From Halomonas sp. NO4 (lineage in GTDB: Bacteria > Pseudomonadota > Gammaproteobacteria > Pseudomonadales > Halomonadaceae): 33,715 nucleotides of DNA. The stretch spans positions 1 through 33,715 of the forward strand of contig NZ_WHMA01000029.1 in assembly GCF_010994375.1 (NCBI RefSeq). The letters run 5' to 3'. The translations under genes were made by a program, and so were the position numbers. Each line of letters starts with the position of its first letter. Positions within the stretch are counted from its first letter, which is position 1. Positions 22,544-31,508 of this stretch are shown piece after piece. The notes under the pieces are model-generated. The model was not told the DNA's origin, ran no database searches, and was given only the letters and a program-made list of their open reading frames with translations.

Positions 22544-23017
22544 TCAGTGCAGCCAGAGCCAGAGATGCATGGTGCTCCAGGCGTAGATGCCGGCCAGGAT
22601 GTCGTCGATCATGATGCCGAAACCGCCGGCGACCCGCCGATCCGCCCAACGAATCGGCCAGGGCTTGAAGACATCGAAGACGCGGAAGAGCACGAACCCC
22701 CACAGCGCCGCCTCCCAGGAAAAAGGCACCGCAGCCATGGTGAGCCAGTAGCCCACGAACTCGTCCCAGACGATCCCCGAATGGTCGTGCACCCCCAGGT
22801 CGTGAGAGGTCTTGTCGCACAGCCAGATACCCCAGAAGAAGGTCACCAGCACGATACCCAGGTACCAACTCAGCGGCAGCTCGGACATCAGCCAGTAGAA
22901 GGGAATCGCCGCCAGGGTCCCCACCGTCCCTGGAGCCCAGGGCACGGCACCGCTGCCGAGCCCGAAGGCCAGGAAATGCACGGGACGGTGCCAGACGCTC
23001 GTCGGGGCACGATTCAT
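22544..23017 (-). CDS. pgpA: Phosphatidylglycerophosphatase A
   Basis: This 157-residue inner-membrane enzyme removes the phosphate of phosphatidylglycerophosphate in phosphatidylglycerol synthesis. Typical segments are G-S-G-A-V-P-W-A-P-G-T-V-G-T near residue 21, I-V-W-D-E-F-V-G-Y-W near 82, F-R-V-F-D-V-F-K-P-W-P near 111, and G-G-F-G-I-M-I-D-D-I-L-A-G near 131. Three to four membrane segments are seen. The start overlaps the thiL stop by four bases (ATGA), so translation is coupled. It is the last gene of the nrdR-rib-nusB-thiL-pgpA cluster. Confidence 0.95.
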   Translation of the reverse strand: MNRAPTSVWHRPVHFLAFGLGSGAVPWAPGTVGTLAAIPFYWLMSELPLSWYLGIVLVTFFWGIWLCDKTSHDLGVHDHSGIVWDEFVGYWLTMAAVPFSWEAALWGFVLFRVFDVFKPWPIRWADRRVAGGFGIMIDDILAGIYAWSTMHLWLWLH

Positions 23018-23997
23018 GGCCGCCCCCGCGCACTGCCCGCGCCAGGAGCTCCGCGAGAGACGAAGTGCTGCCAGCCGCGGGCGGTCGCTGCTTCCACACC
23101 GCCGATGCCGGGCGCCTCGCGCACCTCGCCGATGACGCTCAGGGCCAGCTCGAGTTCGGCGAGCCGGCGGCGCGCCTCGCTGACGTGCTCGGCGGGCAGG
23201 CAGACCACCAGTTCGTAGTCGTCGCCCCCCGAGAGCGCCGCCTGGCGGGCCGCGGTCTCACCCAGGGCGGCCACCAACCCCTCGGCCAGCGGCAGCGCGT
23301 CCGCGTCGAGGTGCGCCCCGACGCCGGAGGCCGCGAGCACATGGGCCAGGTCGGCCAGCAGGCCGTCGGAGATATCGATGGCGGCGGTGGCCAGGCCACG
23401 CAGCGCCTGGCCGGCAGCGAGCCGCGGCTGGGGGCGTAAGTAGCGCTGGAGCAGCGGATGCGTCAGGTCGCGCTCGCCGCGCTGCCACAGCACCAACCCC
23501 CCGGCGCCACCGCCCAGCGCTCCGGTCACGGCGATCCGGTCGCCCACCCGGGCGCCCCGACGGGTGAGGGCCAGTGCCGGCGGCACCTCGCCCATCACGG
23601 TGACGCCGATGGCAAGCTCGCCGCCGGTCACGTCGCCACCCACCAGCGCCGTGCCGGTGGCGGCACAGAGCGCGTGGAAGCCACGTGCGAAGTCGGCAAG
23701 CCATGCCTCGTCGGGATCGCTCATGGCCAGCGCCATCAAGCACCAGCGCGCCTCGGCGCCCATGGCCGCCAGGTCGGAGAGGCTCACCGCCAGGGCGCGA
23801 TGGCCGATGGCCTCGGCCGGTGCGGCGGCGGGAAAATGCACCTCGGCCACCGAGGTGTCGACGCTCACCGCCACCCGCTGGCCGGCACGCGGGGCGAGCA
23901 GCGCGCAGTCGTCGCCCACGCCGAGCGCCACGCCGGCCCCGGGAGCCAGCGTGGCAGGCGTGAAATGGCGGGCTATCAGGTCGAATTCGCTGGCCAC
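23014..23997 (-). CDS. thiL: Thiamine-monophosphate kinase
   Basis: This 327-residue enzyme phosphorylates thiamine monophosphate to the active pyrophosphate with ATP. The N-terminal E-F-D-L-I-A-R-H-F and G-V-G-D-D-C-A-L-L motif (acidic residues bind Mg-ATP), S-V-D-T-S-V near residue 45, V-G-G-D-V-T-G near 120 and A-I-D-I-S-D-G-L-L-A-D-L near 205 are all present. The start is GTG at 23997 with AAGG seven bases upstream; it lies ten bases after the nusB stop. Length equals that of the family. Confidence 0.95.
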   Translation of the reverse strand: MASEFDLIARHFTPATLAPGAGVALGVGDDCALLAPRAGQRVAVSVDTSVAEVHFPAAAPAEAIGHRALAVSLSDLAAMGAEARWCLMALAMSDPDEAWLADFARGFHALCAATGTALVGGDVTGGELAIGVTVMGEVPPALALTRRGARVGDRIAVTGALGGGAGGLVLWQRGERDLTHPLLQRYLRPQPRLAAGQALRGLATAAIDISDGLLADLAHVLAASGVGAHLDADALPLAEGLVAALGETAARQAALSGGDDYELVVCLPAEHVSEARRRLAELELALSVIGEVREAPGIGGVEAATARGWQHFVSRGAPGAGSARGRP

Positions 23998-24007
23998 CGG
24001 GGCACCT

Positions 24008-24514
24008 TCAGCGGCGACGCGCGCTGACCTCGGCGCTGCGCAGGCGACTGGCCAGCTTGTCGAGAATGCCGTTGACGTACTTGTGACCGTCGGTGGCGCC
24101 GAAGGACTTGGCGAGCTCCACGCCTTCGTTGATCACCGCCCGATAGGGCACCTCGAGGCGGCGCGAGAGCTCGTAGGTTCCCAGGCGCAGGATGGCCAGT
24201 TCGATGGGGTCGAGGTCGACCAGGCGCCGGTCGAGCAGCGGGGCGATGGCCGCATCGAGCTCCTCGCGGAAGCGCGCCACGTTGTGCAGCAGTTCGTGGA
24301 ACAGCGCCTGATCAGCGATCTCCATCACCTTCAGCCAGTTCTCGTGCGCCTCGAGGTCGTCATCGGGCAGCAGGCTGCGAAACTCCGACTCCACGGCGGC
24401 GATCGGCTTGCCGGTCATGTGCCACTGGTAGAGGCCCTGCACGGCCAGCTCGCGGGCGGCGCGGCGCGCCTGCTGGCCCGCCGAGGGCGCGCGCGGGGTA
24501 CGCTGCGCACTCAT
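24008..24514 (-). CDS. nusB: Transcription antitermination protein NusB
   Basis: This 168-residue helical RNA-binding protein works with NusE/S10 at boxA of rRNA operons. Family motifs are [15 protein letters not shown] near residue 17, [16 protein letters not shown] near 101, and [13 protein letters not shown] near 127, ending with [13 protein letters not shown] at 24514 overlaps the ribH stop by four bases; the far longer frame upstream is a shadow of ribH. Co-transcription with ribH and thiL is near certain from spacing. Confidence 0.95.
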   Translation of the reverse strand: MSAQRTPRAPSAGQQARRAARELAVQGLYQWHMTGKPIAAVESEFRSLLPDDDLEAHENWLKVMEIADQALFHELLHNVARFREELDAAIAPLLDRRLVDLDPIELAILRLGTYELSRRLEVPYRAVINEGVELAKSFGATDGHKYVNGILDKLASRLRSAEVSARRR

Positions 24515-25014
24515 GCTGATTCTCCCTCGCTTGGCGTGTCGTCGCCGAAGCCGCGCAGCAGCGAGACCATCTCCATGGCCGCCATGGCTGCCTCGGCGCC
24601 CTTGTTGCCGGCCTTGGTGCCGGCCCGCTCGATGGCCTGCTCGATGGAGTTCACGGTGAGCACGCCGTTGGCCACCGGGGTGTCGAACTCGAGCTGGAGG
24701 CTGCCCAGGGCGGCATTGCAGCCGCCGGCCACGTACTCGAAATGGGGCGTGCCGCCGCGGATCACCGCCCCCAGGGCGATCACCGCCTCGGGGCGCACGC
24801 GCGCGAGCACCCGCTTCACCGCCAGCGGCAGCTCCCAGGCGCCCGGCACGTGTACGATGTCGATGCCGTCGGGATCCACGCCGTGGCGGACCAGGCTGTC
24901 CACGGCCCCTTCCACCAGGCTGTCGACCACATGGTGATTGAAGCGCCCCACCACGATCACGTAGCGGCCGTCGACGTCGACGAAGTTGCCTTCCAGCTGA
25001 GAGAGGGTATGCAT
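24511..25014 (-). CDS. ribH: 6,7-dimethyl-8-ribityllumazine synthase
   Basis: This 167-residue enzyme condenses 5-amino-6-ribitylaminouracil with 3,4-dihydroxy-2-butanone 4-phosphate; it forms large oligomers. Visible motifs are G-R-F-N-H-H near residue 23, V-P-G-A-W-E-L-P near 56, and [13 protein letters not shown] near 82, containing the catalytic histidine, then [13 protein letters not shown] at 25014 has AGGA seven bases upstream; the 63-codon extension in frame has no family support. It lies between ribBA and nusB. Confidence 0.95.
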   Translation of the reverse strand: MHTLSQLEGNFVDVDGRYVIVVGRFNHHVVDSLVEGAVDSLVRHGVDPDGIDIVHVPGAWELPLAVKRVLARVRPEAVIALGAVIRGGTPHFEYVAGGCNAALGSLQLEFDTPVANGVLTVNSIEQAIERAGTKAGNKGAEAAMAAMEMVSLLRGFGDDTPSEGESA

Positions 25015-25103
25015 CCGATTGTCCTGCTGAAAATGGTGCTGCGGTAAAGGTTGGGTACTGCCAGCGCCCGCTGTCTGCCCGGCGGGCGCGAACCGGCCGC
25101 CGT

Positions 25104-26273
25104 TCAGGGGTCGGCCGGCGCCGCACCGCCCGACTCGGCGTCCCCCGGGCCGACCAGCTCGACCACCTCGAGGTCGAAGCCGGAGAGCGCCGAGAACTTC
25201 CACGGTGAGCTGAGCAGGCGCATGCGCCCCACGCCCAGGTGGCGCAGGATCTGCGAGCCGGTACCGATGGTCAGGTAGTTGCCCGCGCCGTCGGAGTCGC
25301 TGGTGCGCGGCGGACGGCGCCGCTCCAGGAACACTTCGAGGTAGTCGAGCAGGTCCTGGCGGGGGCGGCCGTCGTCGAGCAGCACGAAGACCCCCTGCTC
25401 GGCGGCGGCAACCTCCTCGAGGGCGCTGTGCGCCGTCCAGCTGCCGCTCTCGCCCTTCTGCAGGGCGAGCAGGTCGCGCATCACGTCGGCCAGGTGCACG
25501 CGCACCGTGGTCAGGCTGTCGGGATGCGGGCGCCCCTTGACCAGCGCCAGGTGATGGGCGCTCTGGATGCTGTCGCGGAAGACGTGCAGGGTCAACTCGC
25601 CGAAGGCCGTGGCGACCGGCCGGGCCTCCAGGTGCTCCACCGTCTGCTCGTTGTGGATACGGTAGTGGATCAGGTCGGCGATGGTGCCCATCTTCAGGCC
25701 ATGCTCGGTAGCGAAGCGCTCGAGCTCGGGACGCCGCGCCATGCTGCCGTCGTCGTTCATCACCTCGCAGATCACCCCGCTCGGGTCGAGGCCGGCCAGG
25801 GCCGCCAGGTCGCAGGCCGCCTCGGTGTGCCCGGCACGGCGCAGCACGCCGCCGGGCTCGGCCATCAGCGGGAAGATGTGGCCGGGCTGGACGATGTCCT
25901 CGGGCCGCGCATCGCGAGCCACGGCCGCCTGAACGGTGCGTGCCCGGTCGGCCGCGGAGATGCCCGTGGTCACGCCTTCGGCGGCCTCGATGGAGAGGGT
26001 GAACTTGGTGCCGAAGCCGGAGCCGTTGTCGCTCACCATCAGCGGCAGCTTGAGGCGCTCGCAGCGGCTGCGCGTCATCGGCAAACAGATCAGCCCGCGG
26101 GCGTGGCGCGCCATGAAGTTGATGTGCTCCGCCTCGACCTTCTCGGCGGCCATGATGATATCGCCTTCGTTCTCGCGATCCTCGTCATCCATGAGGATCA
26201 CCATCTTGCCTTGGCGGATGTCCTCGATCAGCGCTTCGACGGGAGCGAGGCCCCCCGGGGCGGATTGCACCAT
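25104..26273 (-). CDS. ribBA: DHBP synthase with degenerate GTP cyclohydrolase II domain (RibBX type)
   Basis: This 389-residue protein has an intact N-terminal RibB domain (about residues 10-205) that converts ribulose 5-phosphate to dihydroxybutanone phosphate: [10 protein letters not shown] for metal binding, [10 protein letters not shown], and H-T-E-A-A-C-D. The C-terminal part aligns with GTP cyclohydrolase II, but the zinc site is gone: where active RibA has a C-x10-C-x-C arrangement after R-V-H, this protein reads [16 protein letters not shown] without any cysteine. It therefore probably has only RibB activity, and a separate ribA is needed. ATG at 26273 has GGAG five bases before it. 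Confidence 0.92.
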   Translation of the reverse strand: MVQSAPGGLAPVEALIEDIRQGKMVILMDDEDRENEGDIIMAAEKVEAEHINFMARHARGLICLPMTRSRCERLKLPLMVSDNGSGFGTKFTLSIEAAEGVTTGISAADRARTVQAAVARDARPEDIVQPGHIFPLMAEPGGVLRRAGHTEAACDLAALAGLDPSGVICEVMNDDGSMARRPELERFATEHGLKMGTIADLIHYRIHNEQTVEHLEARPVATAFGELTLHVFRDSIQSAHHLALVKGRPHPDSLTTVRVHLADVMRDLLALQKGESGSWTAHSALEEVAAAEQGVFVLLDDGRPRQDLLDYLEVFLERRRPPRTSDSDGAGNYLTIGTGSQILRHLGVGRMRLLSSPWKFSALSGFDLEVVELVGPGDAESGGAAPADP

Positions 26274-26361
26274 GGAATCTCCGACTGGTTCTGCGAGGCG
26301 GGGTGTCCCCGGGCGGCAACGTCCGCGTCGCCGCGGGTCGACGCCCCGCCGTGAATGGGCG

Positions 26362-27519
26362 TCAGGGTACCTTGGCGTGGCCCTCGGCGCCAGTGGCAAG
26401 CGGCCGTGCGGTGATGCGCCAGTCGCGGCCCACCGCACGGATGTCGAGGATCTCCAGAGGGCGCTGCTGGGCCATGCGCGTCAAGCCCGGCAGGGCGAAC
26501 AGCGGCCGCGCCTCACCGCCGAGCAGGGTCGGCGCCACGAAGAGCGCCATCTCGTCGACCAGCTCGGCGTCGAGCATGGCGCCGGCGAGGGTCGCGCCGG
26601 TCTCGAGCAGCACCTCGTTGGCCTCCTCCTCGGCCGCCAGGTGGCGCAGCAGCGCCGCCAGATCGACCCTGCCGTCCGCCCCGGCGGGGAAGGCCCGCAC
26701 CTCGGCGCCGGCGGCTTCCAGCCGCGCGCGGCGCTCGGCGTCGTGGCCTGTCACGGTGGCCACCAGGGTGCGCCCTGGCTCACGCAGGCAGGCCGCGGCC
26801 AGGGGGAGACGCAGGCGGGTATCCACCACCACGCGCAGCGGCTGGCGAGCCGCGACGGTCTCGGCATTCTCGAGGCCCAGCTGGGCCGCACGCACGGTGA
26901 GCCGCGAGTTGTCGAAGATCACCGACTCCACCCCGGTGAGGATTGCGCTGGACTGGGCGCGCAGCCGCTGCACGGCGGTACGCGCATGGGGACCGGTGAT
27001 CCACTGCGACTCCCCTGAGGCCATGGCGGTGCGGCCGTCCAGGCTCATCGCCATCTTGAGGCGCACGAAGGGGCGGCCACGCTCCATGCGCGAGACAAAA
27101 CCCGGATTGAGTGCGCGCGCCTCGGCCTCCAGCAGGCCGACCTCCACCTCGATGCCGGCCTCACGCAGCATGGCGATGCCGCGCCCCGCCACCGCGGGGT
27201 TGGGGTCGGCCATGGCCACCACCACCTTGCGCACGCCCGCCTCGATCAGCGCCACGGCGCAGGGGCCGGTACGCCCCTGATGGGAGCACGGTTCCAGCGT
27301 TACATAGGCCGTGGCGCGGCGGGCCGCCTCGCCGGCCGCGCGCAGGGCGTGGATTTCGGCATGAGGCTCGCCGGCCCGCTCGTGCCAGCCCTCTCCCACA
27401 CATCGCTGCTGCTTGACCAGCACGCAGCCGACGCGGGGATTGGGATCGGTGGTGTAGTGGCCGCGGCGGGCCAGCTCCAGCGCCCGGGCCATCCAGGCGG
27501 CGGGGGTCATCTTGGCCAT
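26362..27519 (-). CDS. ribD: Bifunctional riboflavin deaminase/reductase
   Basis: This 385-residue cytoplasmic enzyme catalyses the second and third steps of riboflavin synthesis. The deaminase domain (about 1-150) has the zinc motif H-A-E-I-H-A-L and [11 protein letters not shown]. The reductase domain (about 150-385) opens with [17 protein letters not shown] and S-Q-W-I-T-G. ATG at 27519 follows an AGGGA site. It is 45 bases downstream of nrdR. The next gene downstream is ribBA after only 88 bases, so riboflavin synthase is not encoded here. Confidence 0.95.
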   Translation of the reverse strand: MAKMTPAAWMARALELARRGHYTTDPNPRVGCVLVKQQRCVGEGWHERAGEPHAEIHALRAAGEAARRATAYVTLEPCSHQGRTGPCAVALIEAGVRKVVVAMADPNPAVAGRGIAMLREAGIEVEVGLLEAEARALNPGFVSRMERGRPFVRLKMAMSLDGRTAMASGESQWITGPHARTAVQRLRAQSSAILTGVESVIFDNSRLTVRAAQLGLENAETVAARQPLRVVVDTRLRLPLAAACLREPGRTLVATVTGHDAERRARLEAAGAEVRAFPAGADGRVDLAALLRHLAAEEEANEVLLETGATLAGAMLDAELVDEMALFVAPTLLGGEARPLFALPGLTRMAQQRPLEILDIRAVGRDWRITARPLATGAEGHAKVP

Positions 27520-27564
27520 GGCAATCCCTGGCGGAGGAAGGGGTGGAACTCAGGAGGCAACGAC

Positions 27565-28059
27565 TCAGCGGTGCGATTCGTCGCCGGGCGAGCCGCTATC
27601 GGCATTCGGCTCCTGGGCGAGCCGTTCGATCTCGGCGCGGAACTCGTCGATGTCCTGAAAGCGGCGATAGACCGAGGCAAAGCGGATGTAGGCCACCTGA
27701 TCGAGCTGCTTGAGCGAGCGCATCACCGCCTCGCCGATATCGCGGGCCTCGATCTCGCGCTCGCCGCGGGCGCGCAGTTGCTGGCGAATGCGCTCGATGG
27801 CGGTCTCGATGGCCTCGGCGCTGACCGGTCGCTTCTCAAGCGCCCGCAGCATGCCCGCGCGCAGCTTGCGCTCGTCGAAGCTCTCCCGCGAGCCATCCGC
27901 CTTGACCACCCGCGGCATGATGAGCTCGGCCGTCTCGTAGGTGGTGAAGCGCTCGCCGCAGGCGTTGCACTGGCGACGCCGGCGCACCTGGTCGCCATCG
28001 GCCACCAGCCGCGAGTCGCTCACGCGTGTCTCCTGGGCGCCACAGAAGGGGCAATGCAT
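27565..28059 (-). CDS. nrdR: Transcriptional repressor NrdR
   Basis: This 164-residue regulator represses ribonucleotide reductase genes in response to ATP/dATP. The zinc ribbon is at the start: M-H-C-P-F-C and [10 protein letters not shown]. The ATP-cone follows with [12 protein letters not shown] near residue 52 and R-F-A-S-V-Y-R-R-F near 131. ATG at 28059 is chosen because the family begins M-H/K-C-P-F-C; two earlier in-frame starts would add at most six residues. It is divergent from the dsbG-like gene and heads the rib-nusB-thiL-pgpA cluster. Confidence 0.94.
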   Translation of the reverse strand: MHCPFCGAQETRVSDSRLVADGDQVRRRRQCNACGERFTTYETAELIMPRVVKADGSRESFDERKLRAGMLRALEKRPVSAEAIETAIERIRQQLRARGEREIEARDIGEAVMRSLKQLDQVAYIRFASVYRRFQDIDEFRAEIERLAQEPNADSGSPGDESHR

Positions 28060-28154
28060 TGCGTGGTCCATGCACATGGACGACGGCCTTTGGCCAGGCC
28101 ATCATCCGGTTGACGATTCCGGCCATTGTAACGGCTAATGCAAGGATTTGCCCC

Positions 28155-28913
28155 ATGCCCCGACTCTCCTACTGGTTTGCCGCCGCGACTCTCCTCTCCA
28201 GCGCCTCCACGGCACTGGCCGACTCGCATTGGCCGGCACCGGTGCAGGCGCTCACCGAGCAGGGCCTGACCATCCACGAACGCTTCGAGGCACCGGGCGG
28301 CCTGACCGGCTTTGCGGCGAGCTATCAGGGCGGCGAGGTAGCGATCTACCTGACGCCTGACGGCGAACACGCCATCGTCGGAACCCTGGTCGACGCCGAA
28401 GGCAACGACCTGTCGGATGCGGCACTCGACGAATGGGTGCGTGCCCCTCAGGACGCCGCGCTCTGGGAGCGTCTCAGTGACAGCCACTGGATCGCCGACG
28501 GCGATGCCGACGCGCCCCGCGTGCTCTACACCTTCACCGACCCCAACTGCCCTTACTGCAAGCAGTTCTGGGACGACACCCGGCCCTGGGTAGCCGCTGG
28601 CGAGGTGCAGCTGCGCCACATCATGGTGGGAATTCTCGCCCCCGACAGCCCGGCCAAGGCGGCCAGCCTGCTGGGCGCCGACGACCCCGCCGCCGCGCTC
28701 GCGGCGCACAGCGAGGGGGAGGCCCCCATCGAGGCCGCCGCCCAGCCGCGCGAAATCGAGGATCGGATCTACCGCAACAACCAGCTCTTCGACGAACTGG
28801 GCCTGCTCGCCACCCCGGCCACCCTCTATCGCCAGGATGACCGGGTGGAACGCCTGCAGGGCGTGCCCGATGAAGCCGCGCTGGTGGAGGCCATGGGCGG
28901 TGAGCGGCCCTGA
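28155..28913 (+). CDS. dsbG: DsbG-like periplasmic thiol:disulfide protein
   Basis: This 252-residue protein has a cleavable signal peptide (hydrophobic residues 6-20, cleavage after A-L-A-D or nearby), an N-terminal dimerisation region (about 25-100) and a thioredoxin fold with the redox motif C-P-Y-C in T-F-T-D-P-N-C-P-Y-C-K-Q-F-W. A cis-proline loop A-T-P-A-T-L-Y is near residue 217. C-P-Y-C is the DsbG form, whereas DsbC has C-G-Y-C. DsbG keeps single cysteines reduced in the periplasm; DsbD, which would reduce it, is not in the window. ATG at 28155 has AAGGA eight bases upstream. Confidence 0.87.
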   Translation: MPRLSYWFAAATLLSSASTALADSHWPAPVQALTEQGLTIHERFEAPGGLTGFAASYQGGEVAIYLTPDGEHAIVGTLVDAEGNDLSDAALDEWVRAPQDAALWERLSDSHWIADGDADAPRVLYTFTDPNCPYCKQFWDDTRPWVAAGEVQLRHIMVGILAPDSPAKAASLLGADDPAAALAAHSEGEAPIEAAAQPREIEDRIYRNNQLFDELGLLATPATLYRQDDRVERLQGVPDEAALVEAMGGERP

Positions 28914-28955
28914 TGCGACAGAAACCGCCCTGCCGTTCCTACGCATCGCGGCTCC

Positions 28956-29369
28956 TCAGCCTCGCGCAGGAAGCGCCTTGGCGATGAACCAGCCAACCAC
29001 CATGGCCACCAGCATGGCGGCCAGCGGCGCGGTGAGTCCGGGGATGGAAGCGAAGGCCGGCCCCGGGCAGTAGCCGGAGAGCCCCCAGCCGATGCCGAAC
29101 AGCGTTGCCCCGCCGATCAGCCGTCCGTCGAGATCCCGGCGGGTGGGCAGTTGGAAGGCCTTGCCGTAGAGCGGCCCCGGCCGCTTGAGCACCCGGCGGT
29201 AGCCGATGAAGCTGGTCGCCACGGCGCCACCCAGCACGAAGATCAGGGTCGGATCCCAGGCACCGGCGAGATCGAGAAAGCCCAGCACGCGCGCCGGGTC
29301 GGTCATGCCGGAAATGCCCAGTCCCAGACCGAACAGCAGCCCGGCGATGTAGCCCATGAGCGTCTTCAT
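28956..29369 (-). CDS. pmpB: YeeE/YedE-family sulfur transport protein PmpB
   Basis: This 137-residue membrane protein has about four hydrophobic helices and the conserved segment G-W-G-L-S-G-Y-C-P-G-P-A, whose cysteine is typical of the family (related to the thiosulfate transporter TsuA). With PmpA it would form the two halves of a YeeE-type channel moving a sulfur compound. The start overlaps the pmpA stop by four bases and has GGAGG six bases upstream. The substrate is inferred from the neighbouring BigR and Blh, which act on sulfide and persulfides. It converges with the dsbG-like gene. Confidence 0.88.
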   Translation of the reverse strand: MKTLMGYIAGLLFGLGLGISGMTDPARVLGFLDLAGAWDPTLIFVLGGAVATSFIGYRRVLKRPGPLYGKAFQLPTRRDLDGRLIGGATLFGIGWGLSGYCPGPAFASIPGLTAPLAAMLVAMVVGWFIAKALPARG

Positions 29370-29827
29370 GCGCCACCTCCGATGAGGTGTCGCATTACGT
29401 AGACGGTGATGATCGCCGTGATCAGGAAGGTCAGGGTCGCCACCAGCGAGCGTGGCGACAGCCTCGCCACCCCGCAGACGCCATGGCCGCTAGTACAGCC
29501 ACTGCCGAGCCCGGTGCCCAGGCCCACCAGCAGGCCGGCGCCGAGCATCAGCACCATGCCGCCGGCAGGGGCACCGATCACCTCGTCGGCGGTGCCGGCG
29601 ACGTTGCCCAGACCACCGCCCAACAACACCAGCACGAGGGGCCCGCTGATCAGCCCCAGCAGGAAGGTGATGCGCCAGGCGCTGTCCCCTTTGGGCCGAA
29701 CGGTGAACAGGGTACCGAGGATGCCGCTGATGCCGGCGATGCGGCCCAGTGTGGCCATCAGCCAGGTGGCAGACAGGCCAATCAGCACGCCACCCATCAG
29801 TCCCTGCAGAGATGAGCTCCAGTCCAC
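29366..29827 (-). CDS. pmpA: YeeE/YedE-family sulfur transport protein PmpA
   Basis: This 153-residue protein has four hydrophobic segments and the family signature G-L-G-S-G-C-T-S-G-H-G-V-C-G near residue 106, with two cysteines and a histidine thought to guide the sulfur substrate. It is the partner half of PmpB. The start is GTG at 29827 with AGGAGA about seven bases upstream. It lies 70 bases after the BigR-type regulator gene, probably in one operon, and is translationally coupled to pmpB. Confidence 0.88.
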   Translation of the reverse strand: MDWSSSLQGLMGGVLIGLSATWLMATLGRIAGISGILGTLFTVRPKGDSAWRITFLLGLISGPLVLVLLGGGLGNVAGTADEVIGAPAGGMVLMLGAGLLVGLGTGLGSGCTSGHGVCGVARLSPRSLVATLTFLITAIITVYVMRHLIGGGA

Positions 29828-29897
29828 TCGCTTTCTCCTGTTGATCCGTGTTTCAGAACGTGTTGACCGGCACCTCGACCCTGACCTCAGGTCATGC

Positions 29898-30245
29898 CTA
29901 TTTCACGCCAGTCGTCGAAGCCTCCCTGCCGCTGCCGGCACAGAATTGCGTATAGAGCAGCTGCAACAGGGCCAGCACCTTGTCGTCGGCGATGCGGTAG
30001 AAGATGTGCTTGCCCTCGCGGCGCGTGGCGACCAGCCCCTGCTTGCGCAACACGCCGAGCTGCTGGGAGAGGCTCGGCTGGTGAATGTCCAGGCGCGCCT
30101 CCAGGTCGCTGACGCAGAGCTCCTCCTGGCTGAGCTGGCACAGCAGCAGCAAGCGGTCCTCATGGGCCAGGGCACGCAGCAACGCCGTCGCCTCCGCCGC
30201 GGCGCCGCGCATGTCGTTCACATCGAGCATTGAGGTATCCGGCAT
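29898..30245 (-). CDS. bigR: BigR/SqrR-type ArsR-family persulfide-sensing repressor
   Basis: This 115-residue winged-helix repressor has the ArsR pattern with recognition helix region H-Q-P-S-L-S-Q-Q-L-G-V-L-R and wing R-R-E-G-K-H-I-F-Y-R. Three cysteines are present; counted from the longer possible start at 30263 they are C42, C50 and C108. C42 and C108 fit the sensor pair of BigR/SqrR that forms a disulfide or polysulfide bridge and releases DNA. ATG at 30245 is preferred because GGAG lies nine bases upstream, but the start is uncertain. The AT-rich operator 30295-30326 is just upstream, so autoregulation is likely. Confidence 0.85.
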   Translation of the reverse strand: MPDTSMLDVNDMRGAAAEATALLRALAHEDRLLLLCQLSQEELCVSDLEARLDIHQPSLSQQLGVLRKQGLVATRREGKHIFYRIADDKVLALLQLLYTQFCAGSGREASTTGVK

Positions 30246-30294
30246 CGTCCGGGGCTCCGTCATCTCGCGGCAGGGTCATTGCCTTCGATATATC

Positions 30295-30326
30295 CAAATA
30301 CATTATATATTAAAGTATATTGTTTA
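30295..30326 (-). promoter_or_regulatory. BigR-type operator in front of bigR-pmpAB
   Basis: Read on the minus strand this begins TAAACAATATAC, followed by an AT-rich half ending TGTATTTG. The first twelve bases are identical to the site at 31509-31538 in front of the DUF2892-blh unit. It is a very AT-rich stretch in GC-rich surroundings and overlaps the expected promoter of the regulator gene. Confidence 0.65.
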
Positions 30327-30371
30327 GCGAAAGCCCCCGTCCACCACTTCCGAGCAAGGCATTGGGAAGCC

Positions 30372-31238
30372 TCAGAAACGGTTGAGCGGCACCTTCAGAT
30401 ACACCTGGCCGTTGTCCTCCGCCGGCGGCATGTGGCCCGCCCGCATGTTCACCTGCACCGAGGGGATGATCAGCCGAGGCATGCCAAGCGTCGCGTCCCG
30501 CTCGGTGCGCATCTTCACGAATGCTTCCTCGTCGATCCCCTCACCGACGTGGACGTTATGGGCGCGCTGCTCGGCCACCGTGGTCTCGTGCTGGTAAGTC
30601 TCGCGTCCCGGTGCCTTGTAGTCGTGGCACAGGAAGAGCCGCGTTGAATCCGGCAGTGCGAGCACCTTCTGGATGGAACGATAGAGCGTGCGCGCGTCAC
30701 CACCCGGGAAATCGCAGCGGGCGGTGCCGTAATCCGGCATGAAGAGGGTATCGCCGACGAAGGCGGCATCACCGATCACATAGGTCAGGCACGCCGGGGT
30801 GTGGCCCGGTGTATGCAGCACCCGCCCTTCCAGGTTGCCAATGGTGAAGGTATCCCCCTCCGCGAACAGCCGATCAAACTGGCTGCCGTCGCGGGCGAAC
30901 TCAGTGCCGGCATTGAACGCCTTGCCGAAGATCTCCTGAACCTCGACGATCTTCGCCCCGATGCCGCTCTTTCCGCCCAGCCTCTGCTGCAAATGGGGCA
31001 AGGCGGAGAGATGGTCGGCGTGCACGTGGGTCTCCAGGAGCCACTCCACGGTCAGCCCCTCGCGCTCGACGAAGGCGACGATTTCATCGGCGGAACGCAC
31101 GTCGGTGCGCCCTGCCGCGTAGTCGAAATCGAGCACCGAATCGAGGATGGCACAGGCGGTGGACCCGGGGTCGCGCACCACGTAGCTGAAGGTGTTGGTG
31201 GGCTCATCAAAGAAATGGGTAACCATGGGTCGTGACAT
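30372..31238 (-). CDS. blh: Blh-type persulfide dioxygenase (ETHE1-like metallo-beta-lactamase fold)
   Basis: This 288-residue enzyme belongs to the beta-lactamase-like hydrolase (Blh) group of sulfur dioxygenases, which oxidise glutathione persulfide to sulfite with iron. The metal motif E-T-H-V-H-A-D-H-L is near residue 69, a further ligand lies in H-T-P-G-H-T near 144, and an aspartate lies in F-V-G-D-T-L-F-M-P-D-Y-G-T-A-R-C-D-F-P-G-G-D near 159-180. No rhodanese domain is attached. ATG at 31238 has GGAGG eight bases upstream. It is the second gene after the DUF2892 gene, 31 bases apart. Glutathione needed as carrier is made by GshA, also in this window. Confidence 0.9.
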   Translation of the reverse strand: MSRPMVTHFFDEPTNTFSYVVRDPGSTACAILDSVLDFDYAAGRTDVRSADEIVAFVEREGLTVEWLLETHVHADHLSALPHLQQRLGGKSGIGAKIVEVQEIFGKAFNAGTEFARDGSQFDRLFAEGDTFTIGNLEGRVLHTPGHTPACLTYVIGDAAFVGDTLFMPDYGTARCDFPGGDARTLYRSIQKVLALPDSTRLFLCHDYKAPGRETYQHETTVAEQRAHNVHVGEGIDEEAFVKMRTERDATLGMPRLIIPSVQVNMRAGHMPPAEDNGQVYLKVPLNRF

Positions 31239-31269
31239 GACGAAGACCTCCCTCGACGAGACAATCCGC

Positions 31270-31461
31270 CTACTGCCTCAGCTTACAAGTATTGATGCCC
31301 AGCAGCTTGTACGCCGGGCAGAAGTTGAGCAGCCCGGTGGCCAGCGGCACCACGCCGATCCAGCCCCAGACACCGATGTTGCCCGCCAGGACCAAGCCGA
31401 TCAGCACGGCGCCCAAGATGATACGGGCCATCTTGTCGATACCGCCTACGTTGCGCTTCAT
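31270..31461 (-). CDS. DUF2892 (YgaP-like) small membrane protein
   Basis: This 63-residue protein has two hydrophobic segments (about residues 11-28 and 30-46) and the ending N-F-C-P-A-Y-K-L-L-G-I-N-T-C, the signature of DUF2892, which forms the membrane part of the rhodanese YgaP. Here it stands alone, as often seen next to sulfide-detoxification genes; function is not established. ATG at 31461 has GAGGTGA upstream. It heads the unit with blh and lies directly after a BigR-type operator. Confidence 0.85.
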   Translation of the reverse strand: MKRNVGGIDKMARIILGAVLIGLVLAGNIGVWGWIGVVPLATGLLNFCPAYKLLGINTCKLRQ

Positions 31462-31508
31462 GGGTGTCACCTCGTGTTGTCCCGGGTTATCAGGAACTGA
31501 ATGCCACT

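Noticed and set aside
25015..28154. FMN riboswitch near the riboflavin genes
   Set aside because: The gaps before ribH, ribBA, ribD and nrdR are 45-95 bases, too short for the conserved multi-helix RFN element, and no such pattern is seen.
28020..28946. Minus-strand frame of 308 codons opposite the dsbG-like gene
   Set aside because: The plus strand encodes a signal peptide and a C-P-Y-C thioredoxin fold with a good ribosome site, and the opposite frame has no recognisable family.
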